DNA from: an uncultured Armatimonadota bacterium
GTDB taxonomy: Bacteria; Armatimonadota; Fimbriimonadia; Fimbriimonadales; Fimbriimonadaceae
Length of the DNA stretch: 64,000 nucleotides
Assembly: GCA_903833215.1 (NCBI GenBank)
Contig: CAILEM010000072.1
Span: 17,242-81,241, forward strand
Direction of reading: 5' to 3'
In this document: positions 39,272-47,077 of the stretch, one piece after another
Position numbering within the stretch: the stretch's first letter is position 1
How the letters are laid out: the number at the start of each line of letters is the position of its first letter
Notes under the pieces: generated by a model
Databases searched by the model: none
Told to the model about the DNA's origin: nothing
Seen by the model: only the letters and a program-made list of their open reading frames with translations
Position numbers and translations under genes: made by a program

Positions 39272-40684
39272 TCACCATTTCGTCTGTACCGAGTATTCGA
39301 CAGTTCGAACTTCGTTGGGCTTGAGTTCAACGAGGAACTGCGCCGTGTTGGAATCAAGCTTGGTGAACGGCTGAGATTTTTGGGTTATCCGCCAATCGCC
39401 GTAGTGCCTTTCCAAAACCGTTACGGTTTCGGGGACCTCTTTTCGATTCCTTACCTCTATTCGGAATGTCTCTAGGAAGGAGGATGGGCCCAGCCTTTTG
39501 AACGACATGCGTTTCCGCGAAGTAACCACGTCGAATGAGCGTCCAACCACGATAGAGAGCCGCTCATTCCTTGGGGTGTGATTGATCTGATCTTCTCCAA
39601 GGAGCTGGACCGAACCCGATTTGTCCCGCTGGTAGACCTTGAGTTTTCCTTTGGGCAACGGCATGCCCAATCCACTCTTCTTGTCGTTGATGAATTCAAG
39701 CCTTACTTGCGGTTTGATATCCCCCGTCCCAATTTCACCTTCACTCGGATAGTAGCTTCCGCCTATCGAGTCCACAATCAGCTTTTTGGTGATCGGGACA
39801 CCGTGACCGGTAAGCAGAGACAGCTGCTTCGTCTCGTTGTTCCTAACGGTGGCGGGTCGCTCAAGCGTATAGAGGTGATATTCAAAAAGGGACTCCTCCT
39901 TGAATTCACTGGCCGCAGACTTGAAGAGCATGACGGCGTCGGCCGCTCGTCGATCGTAATAGGTAGGAGCCTGAACTCGATTGACATCACCAGCAAGGAG
40001 TTTCAGTTTTGCGTCCTTCCAACTGGCCCCACTTTTATTATCAAGTGTGACCCAGCCTTGGAGATCGGATTTCCCGGCCCCATCGAGAGTGAGGACGTAA
40101 TCGGCATTCCAATTGAGGCCCTGGCTGATGTAGCTCAACTCAACTGTGTCGTCGTAAGCTTTCGTTGCCTGCACATCCCACATCAAAGTTGGCTTACTGA
40201 TCAACCCAGCGGGGATGGATCGCACTTCAATTTCTCCGGTGGGATCCAGGACGATCCTTCCATCGTCGGTTTGGATAACCATCCCATTGAAGGTCTGTTG
40301 GTTTGAACCATCTGGGTTTGCGACAATTGCGGTTGGGGAGCTTAGTAATATCCCTTCGAGGGATTCCCTGGTATTCCCTACGGTTCGCACAAATCGGATC
40401 TTCTGTCCTACGGACTTAGCCAGAATCGCGTGAGTGCTGATGAGGTCGTACTGATAATTCTGCTCTAGAACGCCAAACAGATTGGGGCTGGTCAAGCTCC
40501 GAAAGCTCACGCTCGTCGGTTCAATCCTAGAAGCGACGTCCGTAATGGATATGGGTTGTCGCCCCTTCTTGAAGGATATATGTCGAACTTCCTTCACAAG
40601 CCCAAAGCCTTGGTTGTAGATAGTTAGCTCTGTTCCATTTGAGGCTTGGATAGCTAAGGCAGCTGCCGCGATAACTCCGATCAT
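39272..40684 (-). CDS. DUF4139 protein, paralog 1 of a tandem array (promoter-proximal)
   Basis: A 470-residue paralog starting MIGVIAAAALAIQASNGTEL. GGAG lies five bases upstream of the ATG. Conserved segments are NYQYDLISTHAILAKSVGQK, SYISQGLNWNADYVLTLDG and DQINHTPRNERLSIVVGR. The C-terminus YSVQTKW differs slightly from the other two. It is the first gene of the array and is divergent from blaI across 162 bp that contain the two operator-like palindromes. The role in the cell is unknown; three copies side by side suggest hetero-oligomers or diversified ligand binding. Confidence 0.88.
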   Translation of the reverse strand: MIGVIAAAALAIQASNGTELTIYNQGFGLVKEVRHISFKKGRQPISITDVASRIEPTSVSFRSLTSPNLFGVLEQNYQYDLISTHAILAKSVGQKIRFVRTVGNTRESLEGILLSSPTAIVANPDGSNQQTFNGMVIQTDDGRIVLDPTGEIEVRSIPAGLISKPTLMWDVQATKAYDDTVELSYISQGLNWNADYVLTLDGAGKSDLQGWVTLDNKSGASWKDAKLKLLAGDVNRVQAPTYYDRRAADAVMLFKSAASEFKEESLFEYHLYTLERPATVRNNETKQLSLLTGHGVPITKKLIVDSIGGSYYPSEGEIGTGDIKPQVRLEFINDKKSGLGMPLPKGKLKVYQRDKSGSVQLLGEDQINHTPRNERLSIVVGRSFDVVTSRKRMSFKRLGPSSFLETFRIEVRNRKEVPETVTVLERHYGDWRITQKSQPFTKLDSNTAQFLVELKPNEVRTVEYSVQTKW

Positions 40685-40780
40685 TCGTTCTCCATTGGAA
40701 CACCGACTCTAGTCTGTCGAATTCCAAAGATGAGTGACGGTGCCAAGCCAGATCGTTCTAGCAATTTCACAAAAATCATC

Positions 40781-40836
40781 TTGGAATTTTGCGTTTACCG
40801 TGGTAAATTATGTCCAGAGCGTTGACCACGGTCAAC
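40781..40836 (+). promoter_or_regulatory. blaI-blaR1 promoter with two operator-like palindromes
   Basis: TTGGAA (40781-40786), a 17-base spacer and TAAATT (40804-40809, preceded by TGG as an extended -10) form a promoter. Operator 1, TTTACC-GT-GGTAAA (40794-40807), covers spacer and -10. Operator 2, GTTGACC-AC-GGTCAAC (40821-40836), lies just after the predicted start. Both fit TTKACC-N2-GGTMAA and their centres are 28 bp apart. Binding by the BlaI product itself is the natural reading. Confidence 0.72.
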
Positions 40837-40846
40837 GGGCAGACCT

Positions 40847-41239
40847 ATGGCAATTAAGAAGAATGAAATTCGAATGGGAAAGGTGCAACTTCGCATCATG
40901 CAGTTCCTATGGGATCAAGGCGAAGCGCCGGCGCGAGAGATATCCGATCACATCGCCACGACCGATGCTATTTCTCATAGTACGGTTCAAACACTTCTAA
41001 GAAAGCTAGAACAGAAGGGAGCAGTCTCCCACGTTGAGCGGGACCGAATCTTCTATTTCTCTCCCATTGCGGATCGCTCGGATGTAACGACCTCAACAAC
41101 TCGGGACTTTGTGAATCGGGTCTTTCAGGGTTCCGCGAGCAGCCTGGTCTCACACCTTTTGCAGCATGAGCAGATTTCGGCGGATGAACTCCAGCAATTG
41201 CGCGAGATGATCAACAAGGCCGAGGAGAAGCCGAAATGA
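40847..41239 (+). CDS. BlaI/MecI-family transcriptional repressor
   Basis: A 130-residue winged-helix repressor. The DNA-binding region is LRIMQFLWDQGEAPAREISD with recognition helix segment ISHSTVQTLLRKLEQKGAVS, and the C-terminal dimer helices include ADELQQLREMINKAE. In the classic system the partner membrane protease cleaves or triggers removal of the repressor after a signal. Its ATG overlaps nothing upstream, and its stop overlaps the blaR1-like ATG (ATGA). Two matching palindromes in its own promoter indicate autoregulation and possibly control of the divergent DUF4139 genes. No beta-lactamase gene is in the window. Confidence 0.92.
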   Translation: MAIKKNEIRMGKVQLRIMQFLWDQGEAPAREISDHIATTDAISHSTVQTLLRKLEQKGAVSHVERDRIFYFSPIADRSDVTTSTTRDFVNRVFQGSASSLVSHLLQHEQISADELQQLREMINKAEEKPK

Positions 41240-43137
41240 GCCAAATAACTCAATACCTAGCGCCTTCTTTGATTGCATTTCTGCTCCAATCGATGACGGT
41301 ATCGGTGGTTGCGCTTGTCACTGCCCAATGCTTCCAGCGCAAGGGCCCAGTGGCAAGGAAGGCGATCTACCGCGCTGGGATCGCCTCTGTTCTTGCTTTG
41401 CTCATATTAGGTCCGGGGTTGCGGCTTGTCGTTCGACCATGGTGGTCAATATCTTCGTCCTCAATCCAAAGTCAAATGACGAAGAGCAACTTGGCTCCGA
41501 GAGATTCTGGGTCGGCAACCGACAACTCTTTGCCACATAGCCAACCGGACTCTGTTGCTTTACCAGCTACGGGATTGCAGTCGACTGATTCTCAGGGAGG
41601 CGCCCTGCTTATCTCGCCTGACGTGGCGGTGTCCGTTCGACGAATTACCCCGTTTGAGATCATCGGGCTCATTTGGCTGCTAGGTGCAGGGGCATATTTA
41701 CTTGCGATTGGTTTTGGTTCGGGTTGGATCTATCGACTACGCAGGAAATCAGCGCCACTGAAGTCGACTGCCCTTGCCCCTACAATAGAGCACTTGTGTG
41801 CTGAACTGGGCCTTAAGCACGTCGCAGTTGCGACCTCACCCCTCGTTTCGAGTCCATTTGTGACTGGAGTGACGAGACCCTCGATTTTCTTACCCGAGGC
41901 CCTTGAGCTCAGCTTCGATGATGACCAAATCGAGGCGATCCTGTGTCACGAGTTAGTCCATGTCAGGCAGAGGGATACCCTCTGGGCACTTATCTCGAGC
42001 GTTGCCTGTGCTCTCTCATGGCCAAACCCTCTGGTCTGGATCTTAGCGCGCAAACTCACTCTCGTCAGTGAAGAAGTCTGTGATCAGCTTGTTCTTGAGA
42101 CAGGAATCGCTACCACGACCTATGCAGGCAGCTTGCTGAAAGTTGCCGAGACCATCATGGCCACCCCGGCCGTACGGCTAGTCGGAGCCGGCGTATTCCC
42201 GGCTAAATCACAACTCGCAAAGAGGATTACCCTGATGCTCAATCGTTCCACGATAACTTCGACAACTCTGACCCAAAAACTACGTCTGCAAATCGCGATC
42301 GTCGCCGCCGTCGGTGCCGTAGGAGGATGCCTTTTTGTCTCGGCGGATGCGGGTGCAGCGACACTCTTTGTCAAAAAGGATGCGACTCCTATCGAAACCG
42401 TCAAAAGCGTCTTGAGTGACTTGAACAAGCACGACTGGAAGGCGGTATTTGGCCATTTTGAAGGCGCGAAAATTGATCAGGCAGCCGCGGGACTCGCCAA
42501 GATTGCGAGCGACCCGAAAAACCCGGTGCCTGACTTTGTTCTCAAATCGGTGAGCCTAACTTCTACTTCAGGTGACAATGCAATCGGGAGAGTCATATTT
42601 GCCTTTAGCCCGAAGCTTGGCGGTGCGAAACTAGCGGACCAAAACGACGAAGTTCACTTCCACCGCACAAATGGAGATTGGAAGATTACTGACAGCAAGA
42701 ACATCAACAACTTCTTCGATCAACTCGCAAGAATGGCGACAGATCCCGCCACCATGGGACAAGCTCGAGAAGCAGCCAGGAGAACGGTTATTCTTTCAAA
42801 CCTCAAGCAGATTTCCCTAGGCGTGGTTATTTACGCGAATGATTACAATGACGTGCTGTCGCTGAATCAGTCGAACATCAAGTCCAAGATTTATCCATAC
42901 ACGAAGACTGATAAGTTATGGCTCGATACTGACGGGAAGCCGCTTGATGTTCAGTTCAACCCGGCGCTTTCAGGGAAGAAGATGTCTTCGTTCTCGTCAC
43001 CATCGACGACTGTGATGCTCTCAATCGGCAAGCAAGGGCACCTCGTTTACTACGGAAAGAGCACTCCCGTTGCGTTCTTGGATGGTCACGTGAAGTTCGT
43101 TTCGCAGGCTGACGCGGCAAAGCTTCAGTGGAAGTAA
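41236..43137 (+). CDS. BlaR1-like M56 membrane metalloprotease fused to a pilin-like C-terminal domain
   Basis: A 633-residue membrane sensor-protease. Helices near 10-30, 45-65 and 135-160 lead to the M56 domain with the zinc motif ILCHELVHVRQRDTLWA (HExxH) and EEVCDQLVLETG. A further helix at about 345-370 (IAIVAAVGAVGGCLFVSA) leads outside. Instead of a penicillin-binding sensor, the outer part has an NTF2-like or DUF4878-like region (about 385-500: VLSDLNKHDWKAVFGHFEGA, HFHRTNGDWKITDS) and then a pilin-like end: NLKQISLGVVIYANDYNDVL, later PVAFLDGHVKF, which is the H-Xn-DG motif of Armatimonadota/Planctomycetes pseudopilins. This last fusion is unusual. The start overlaps blaI (ATGA). It presumably senses an envelope signal and inactivates the repressor. 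Confidence 0.88.
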   Translation: MSQITQYLAPSLIAFLLQSMTVSVVALVTAQCFQRKGPVARKAIYRAGIASVLALLILGPGLRLVVRPWWSISSSSIQSQMTKSNLAPRDSGSATDNSLPHSQPDSVALPATGLQSTDSQGGALLISPDVAVSVRRITPFEIIGLIWLLGAGAYLLAIGFGSGWIYRLRRKSAPLKSTALAPTIEHLCAELGLKHVAVATSPLVSSPFVTGVTRPSIFLPEALELSFDDDQIEAILCHELVHVRQRDTLWALISSVACALSWPNPLVWILARKLTLVSEEVCDQLVLETGIATTTYAGSLLKVAETIMATPAVRLVGAGVFPAKSQLAKRITLMLNRSTITSTTLTQKLRLQIAIVAAVGAVGGCLFVSADAGAATLFVKKDATPIETVKSVLSDLNKHDWKAVFGHFEGAKIDQAAAGLAKIASDPKNPVPDFVLKSVSLTSTSGDNAIGRVIFAFSPKLGGAKLADQNDEVHFHRTNGDWKITDSKNINNFFDQLARMATDPATMGQAREAARRTVILSNLKQISLGVVIYANDYNDVLSLNQSNIKSKIYPYTKTDKLWLDTDGKPLDVQFNPALSGKKMSSFSSPSTTVMLSIGKQGHLVYYGKSTPVAFLDGHVKFVSQADAAKLQWK

Positions 43138-43160
43138 GCACCTAGGTTCGAAAACACCAT

Positions 43161-43206
43161 CGATGCCTCCCCAGAAGCTCTGCGCGAACTTACTGGTGAG
43201 GCATCG
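43161..43206. terminator. Hairpin between blaR1-like gene and dapA
   Basis: CGATGCCTC (43161-43169) and GAGGCATCG (43198-43206) pair perfectly around 28 bases. The two genes are convergent, with 79 bp between stops. No T-run is present. GATGCCTCC resembles the beginning of the family 2 repeat, so it may be a decayed copy. Confidence 0.45.
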
Positions 43207-43216
43207 GGAATGCACC

Positions 43217-44101
43217 TTATGCCAAGGCTTTGGCGACGGCTGCCTTTTCGTCCTCGGTCAATTGGACCAGGGGCAGACGAACAGACTCACAGTCGAAGCC
43301 TTGCAGGCTCGTCGCGTACTTGACGGGAACGGGACTGGGATAGGCGAAGAGGGCTTTGTAAATTGGGATCAGTTTGAGGTGGATCTTTCGGGCCTTCACG
43401 GGATCGCTCGGGAAGGCATTGAGCATCTCTTTGATCTGGTCGCCCACAACGTGACCGGCAACACTCACAATTCCGTGCCCTCCGAGACTTAGTACCGGAA
43501 GTGTGATCGCGTCATCGCCACTGTAAACGCGGAACCCCTCTGGCGCTTGTGCACACACGTCTGTAATCTGAGGAATGTTGCCGCTCGCCTCTTTCACGGC
43601 AACGATATTTGGAATTTCGGCTAGCCTCAACAGAGTCGGCGTTTCCATGTTGATCGCACTTCTTGGCATGATGTTGTACAGCATCACGGGTAGACCGGTT
43701 TCTTTGGCTACGGTCGAGAAGTGAGCGTACAGTCCCTGCTGGCCTGGACGGTTATAGTACGGGTTGACCAGCATGATCCCGTGTGCCCCGAGCTTTTCAC
43801 CCGCGCGAGTTAGGTCGATCGACTCGGCAGTATTGTAAGTGCCTGCCCCGAAGATAACTGCGGCTCGATTACCGACTGCTTCGAGGACAACTTCAAGAAG
43901 TTTTAGTTTCTCGTGCTCGGACAAAGTTGGAGATTCGCCTGTCGTTCCATTAACGACCAATCCATCGTTTTTCTGTACATCGACAAGGTATTCAGCAAGG
44001 CGAGCAGCCTCGCTGTAGTTAACGCTGCCATCTTGGTTGAATGGCGTGAGCATCGCTGTAAGAAGCGTGCCCCAATCTCTCGGTCCGAAAAATGCACCCA
44101 T
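43217..44101 (-). CDS. dapA: 4-hydroxy-tetrahydrodipicolinate synthase
   Basis: A 294-residue class I aldolase that condenses aspartate semialdehyde with pyruvate, the first step toward lysine and diaminopimelate. The Schiff-base Lys170 is in NIVAVKEASGN, Tyr142 in VMLYNIMPRSAINM with Arg147 of the same segment, and the pyruvate-binding loop is VNGTTGESPTL. Length matches the family. The ATG at 44101 has no clear ribosome site. It lies 127 bp after cmk on the same strand; the gap has a GTTCCGG/CCGGAAC inverted repeat and could hold a leader structure. Diaminopimelate supply fits the other cell-wall genes in the window. Confidence 0.96.
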   Translation of the reverse strand: MGAFFGPRDWGTLLTAMLTPFNQDGSVNYSEAARLAEYLVDVQKNDGLVVNGTTGESPTLSEHEKLKLLEVVLEAVGNRAAVIFGAGTYNTAESIDLTRAGEKLGAHGIMLVNPYYNRPGQQGLYAHFSTVAKETGLPVMLYNIMPRSAINMETPTLLRLAEIPNIVAVKEASGNIPQITDVCAQAPEGFRVYSGDDAITLPVLSLGGHGIVSVAGHVVGDQIKEMLNAFPSDPVKARKIHLKLIPIYKALFAYPSPVPVKYATSLQGFDCESVRLPLVQLTEDEKAAVAKALA

Positions 44102-44228
44102 TGTTTTGTTCTGGGGGTTTTACCCGCCTTCAGGCTTCTACGGGGGCAGCACAACTTGTGTCCGCGCCTACCGGAACAGTCGCCGTTCTCCGTTTTGATC
44201 TCGAACTGCGAGGTTCCGGACAATAAAA
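44102..44228 (-). other. Structured leader region before dapA
   Basis: On the minus strand TTGTCCGGAAC (complement of 44213-44223) faces CCGGAAC's partner GTTCCGG (complement of 44171-44177) and GGACACAA (complement of 44156-44163), so nested pairing is possible around a small CTCG-CAGTT-CGAG hairpin. GCCTGAAGGC and GGGTAAAACCC small hairpins follow near the dapA start. It does not resemble the lysine riboswitch in size or core sequence. Confidence 0.3.
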
Positions 44229-44909
44229 TTAGCTGACGAGCGAATCCAAAAGTGACTTGATTTTCGTGACGACCTCGTCAACCGGAATGCCAGCACTTTC
44301 GACAATGACGGCGTCATCGGCAACTTTGAGGGGGCTATCTTCTCGAGTGATGTCCCGGTGATCTCGGTTTTGAATCTCTTGACGAACCGATTCGAAATTG
44401 CCTTCCACCCCTCGTTGGACAAACTCTAGCCGTCTGCGTTTCGCTCTTTCTTCAAGCGAGGCGGTGAGGAAGATTTTCAGGTCTGCGGCAGGGGCGATAA
44501 CGGTCGTCGCGTCTCTGCCTTCGAGAATAACGCCACCGCCTTCGACGAGCAGCTTTTGCCTGGCAACCAACGCGCGCCTAACGGCAGAGTGAGCACTAAT
44601 TGCGCTGGCAAACTCACTGATCTCGGGGGTTCGAATGAGGGCAGTCACTTCTTCTCCATCGAGAAAAACCGGTTGGGGGTCTCCGTGTCCAAATTCGATG
44701 GTGGTTGATTCCATCAGTTCTGCAACTCCGACCTCATCCGACGGAGCCAACTCAGCTCGACTGGCTTTCAGAGCCAAGCTGCGATACATCGCTCCAGTGT
44801 CCAAATAGCTCAGTTCGAGTTCCCTAGCCAGTGCTTTGGAGACCGTACTCTTCCCTGCTCCCGCGGGTCCATCGATAGCGATAACAACTTTTGAAAAATC
44901 TTTAGACAA
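44229..44909 (-). CDS. cmk: Cytidylate kinase
   Basis: A 226-residue nucleoside monophosphate kinase that phosphorylates CMP and dCMP. The P-loop is IAIDGPAGAGKSTVSKALA; LSYLDTGAMYRSLAL and VILEGRDATTVIAP are cmk-specific, and RAKRRRLEFVQRG is the lid region. The start is TTG at 44907-44909, with GAGG seven bases upstream; the gene overlaps the aroA stop by eight bases, so translation is coupled. The gene order UPF0182-tyrA-aroA-cmk on one strand suggests one operon; aroA-cmk adjacency is common in bacteria. Confidence 0.96.
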   Translation of the reverse strand: MSKDFSKVVIAIDGPAGAGKSTVSKALARELELSYLDTGAMYRSLALKASRAELAPSDEVGVAELMESTTIEFGHGDPQPVFLDGEEVTALIRTPEISEFASAISAHSAVRRALVARQKLLVEGGGVILEGRDATTVIAPAADLKIFLTASLEERAKRRRLEFVQRGVEGNFESVRQEIQNRDHRDITREDSPLKVADDAVIVESAGIPVDEVVTKIKSLLDSLVS

Positions 44910-46239
44910 TGGTGAGCCTCATAAGGTCGGATTCAAAATTTGGGTAACTGGTTGCGATGGACTCGGCCCCAGAGATCGTCGTCGTGCCCTGAGCCACCAA
45001 ACCAGCAATAGCGAAGGCCATCGCGATACGGTGGTCACCGTTAGCTTCAATGTGGGCAGCCGTGAGGGCGGTCGGCCCTGAAATCGCCATCCCGTCTTCA
45101 AATGTTTCAACGACCGCACCCATGCGCCTCAGTCCGTCAGCAACGAGCTCAATACGATCACTCTCTTTCACTCTAAGTTCGCGTGCATCGCGAATGATAC
45201 TGGTGCCCATGCACTGTGTGGCTAAAACCGCTAGGACAGGAATCTCGTCGATCAGCCTCGGAACAAGCGAACCCTCAATGGTGAACGGTTGAGGATCACG
45301 CGCATAACCAATGATTGCGTCGGCGACCGGCTCCCCAAGTTCATCGCGATAATTCCCCATCTCAAACGGCACTCGGCATTGCTCAAGGACGTCAAAAATG
45401 CCGGTTCGAGTTGGGTTCACGCTCAGATCCAAAAGTCCAAGTCGAGCCTCAGGCAAGATCGCAGCGGCAACGATGAAGAAGGCGGCGCTACTTATGTCGG
45501 CTGGGACGGTGAACTCAAACGGATGTAACGTTTGAGTTGGATGAATCGCTACTGAAGGATGGAGATGAGCTACTTTGGACGACGTATGATCTAGTGGATC
45601 ATGGTCTGTTGTGTCGCCACTACGTACGACATGGGCACCCATTGCGCGAAGCATCCGCTCGGTGTGATCACGGCTCAAGCTTGGCTCGGTGACGGTTGTG
45701 ACACCGGTTGCACGAAGCCCGGCCAGCAGACAGCAACTCTTTACTTGCGCACTGGCGACGGGGCTTGTGTAGTCGATTGCCATGAGGCTCCCGCCGACAA
45801 TCCTAATAGGGGGCGTATCCCCTTCGAAGGTTGCTCCCATGAGTCGAAGCGGCTCACCGATTCGTTTCATCGGACGTTTGGATAGTGAAGCGTCTCCGAT
45901 CAAGGTGCAATCCAGGTGTCGCGAAGCCAGAAGACCGCTGATCAACCGCATCGTCGTGCCGCTATTTCCACAGTCCAAATGAGACGTGGGTTGTTGCCAT
46001 TCTTTCGGAGGCGTCAGTCGGACTTCTGTGTCACTCAACCAAAAGTGACGCAGCCCGAGTTGATTCATGCAGGCTAAGGTCGACTCGCAATCTTCGCCCC
46101 TCAGCGGTTGACGCACAATCGAATCGCCCGAAGCGATTCCGGCAAACATGTAGGCACGGTGGGTGAGGGACTTATCGCTAGGAGCACGAAGTTCGCCTTC
46201 GAGTGATGCGACCGGGTTGATTTCCAGAATAGAAGACAT
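44902..46239 (-). CDS. aroA: 3-phosphoshikimate 1-carboxyvinyltransferase (EPSP synthase)
   Basis: A 445-residue enzyme making EPSP from shikimate-3-phosphate and phosphoenolpyruvate, the sixth shikimate-pathway step. Key segments are LRAPSDKSLTHRAYMFAGIA (substrate-binding Lys, Ser and Arg), LDCGNSGTTMRLISGLLA (the PEP-binding loop with Asn-Ser-Gly-Thr) and the late RDARELRVKESDRI and GDHRIAMAFAIAGL. The NSGTTMR loop retains the Gly typical of glyphosate-sensitive enzymes. I use the ATG at 46239, 14 bp after tyrA; the open frame extends further into tyrA without support. It is in the operon with tyrA and cmk. Confidence 0.96.
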   Translation of the reverse strand: MSSILEINPVASLEGELRAPSDKSLTHRAYMFAGIASGDSIVRQPLRGEDCESTLACMNQLGLRHFWLSDTEVRLTPPKEWQQPTSHLDCGNSGTTMRLISGLLASRHLDCTLIGDASLSKRPMKRIGEPLRLMGATFEGDTPPIRIVGGSLMAIDYTSPVASAQVKSCCLLAGLRATGVTTVTEPSLSRDHTERMLRAMGAHVVRSGDTTDHDPLDHTSSKVAHLHPSVAIHPTQTLHPFEFTVPADISSAAFFIVAAAILPEARLGLLDLSVNPTRTGIFDVLEQCRVPFEMGNYRDELGEPVADAIIGYARDPQPFTIEGSLVPRLIDEIPVLAVLATQCMGTSIIRDARELRVKESDRIELVADGLRRMGAVVETFEDGMAISGPTALTAAHIEANGDHRIAMAFAIAGLVAQGTTTISGAESIATSYPNFESDLMRLTIV

Positions 46240-46253
46240 AACTGAGTGGCAGC

Positions 46254-47069
46254 CTAGCCAGATCTCTCTTTCGCGTTTCGAGAGTGGGCAAAGAAGGCCC
46301 AAACACCATCGTACTCATTGTTGTCCAAATGAGCCTTGAGTTCGGCCAGCTTCTCTTGCGTCTCGTCAATCGCTTTGGAGATCTCGACACGGTTGGCGAC
46401 GAATATCTGGGTCCACAGCGCAGGGTCAACGCCACCTACTCGTGTCAAGTCTTTCCACGATCCACCGGTGACGTCAACTTGATGGGGTCCATCGGCCAGT
46501 TGGACAAGAACGCCGGCAAGGGCGTGCGGCAGGTGACTCACCAACGCGATTTCACGATCATGCGCGTGCGGGTCCATGCTGACCAAAGAAGAACCCATTA
46601 TCGTGATCAGTGATTCAACCTTCTTGACGGCGCTCAGTGCCGTGCTGTTTAGAGGGCAGAGAATCCATTTAGCCCCTCGGAAAAGCCAGGCAGACGCAAA
46701 GGCTGCACCAGTTCGCTCATGGCCAGCCATCGGGTGTCCGATCACAAAGTTGGGCTCAGCAGCACGATCCGCCCACTCAACGACTTCGGCCTTGACGCTT
46801 GTGCAATCCGTCACTACCGTTTCCGGGTTCTTCATTGCAGTGACGGCAATGAGCGTAGCAACGACGTGCTTCGGAGGCACGGCAATGAATACAATGTCCG
46901 CCTTCGAGACCTCACTTAGATCCGCAAAGGCGTCGATGCAACCACGATCAAACGCAGTCTTTGCCGACGCCGAATTGGGATCGAATCCAATGATCTTTCG
47001 ACCAGGCTCGCGCAGCGCAAGCCCGATCGAACCGCCGATCAGCCCTAAGCCAACAATCCCCACCGTCAT
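46254..47069 (-). CDS. tyrA: Prephenate dehydrogenase
   Basis: A 271-residue NAD(P)-dependent dehydrogenase that turns prephenate into 4-hydroxyphenylpyruvate for tyrosine. The Rossmann motif is VGIVGLGLIGGSIGLALRE; further landmarks are VTDCTSVKAEVVEW, FVIGHPMAGHERTGA with the catalytic His and SHLPHALAGVLV. There is no chorismate mutase or ACT domain, so it is the short monofunctional form. It sits between the UPF0182 gene (eight bases upstream) and aroA, tying tyrosine synthesis to the shikimate step. Confidence 0.94.
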   Translation of the reverse strand: MTVGIVGLGLIGGSIGLALREPGRKIIGFDPNSASAKTAFDRGCIDAFADLSEVSKADIVFIAVPPKHVVATLIAVTAMKNPETVVTDCTSVKAEVVEWADRAAEPNFVIGHPMAGHERTGAAFASAWLFRGAKWILCPLNSTALSAVKKVESLITIMGSSLVSMDPHAHDREIALVSHLPHALAGVLVQLADGPHQVDVTGGSWKDLTRVGGVDPALWTQIFVANRVEISKAIDETQEKLAELKAHLDNNEYDGVWAFFAHSRNAKERSG

Positions 47070-47077
47070 GGCAACGA

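Noticed and set aside
40847..43137. Beta-lactam resistance locus
   Set aside because: BlaI and a BlaR1-like protease are present, but no beta-lactamase or PBP2a-like gene is nearby and the sensor lacks a penicillin-binding domain.
43138..43216. tRNA-like GGTTCGAA after the blaR1-like gene
   Set aside because: No acceptor, D or anticodon stems can be formed around it. No tRNA gene was found anywhere in the window.
44102..44228. Lysine riboswitch before dapA
   Set aside because: Too short and without the recognisable lysine aptamer core; kept only as a structured region.
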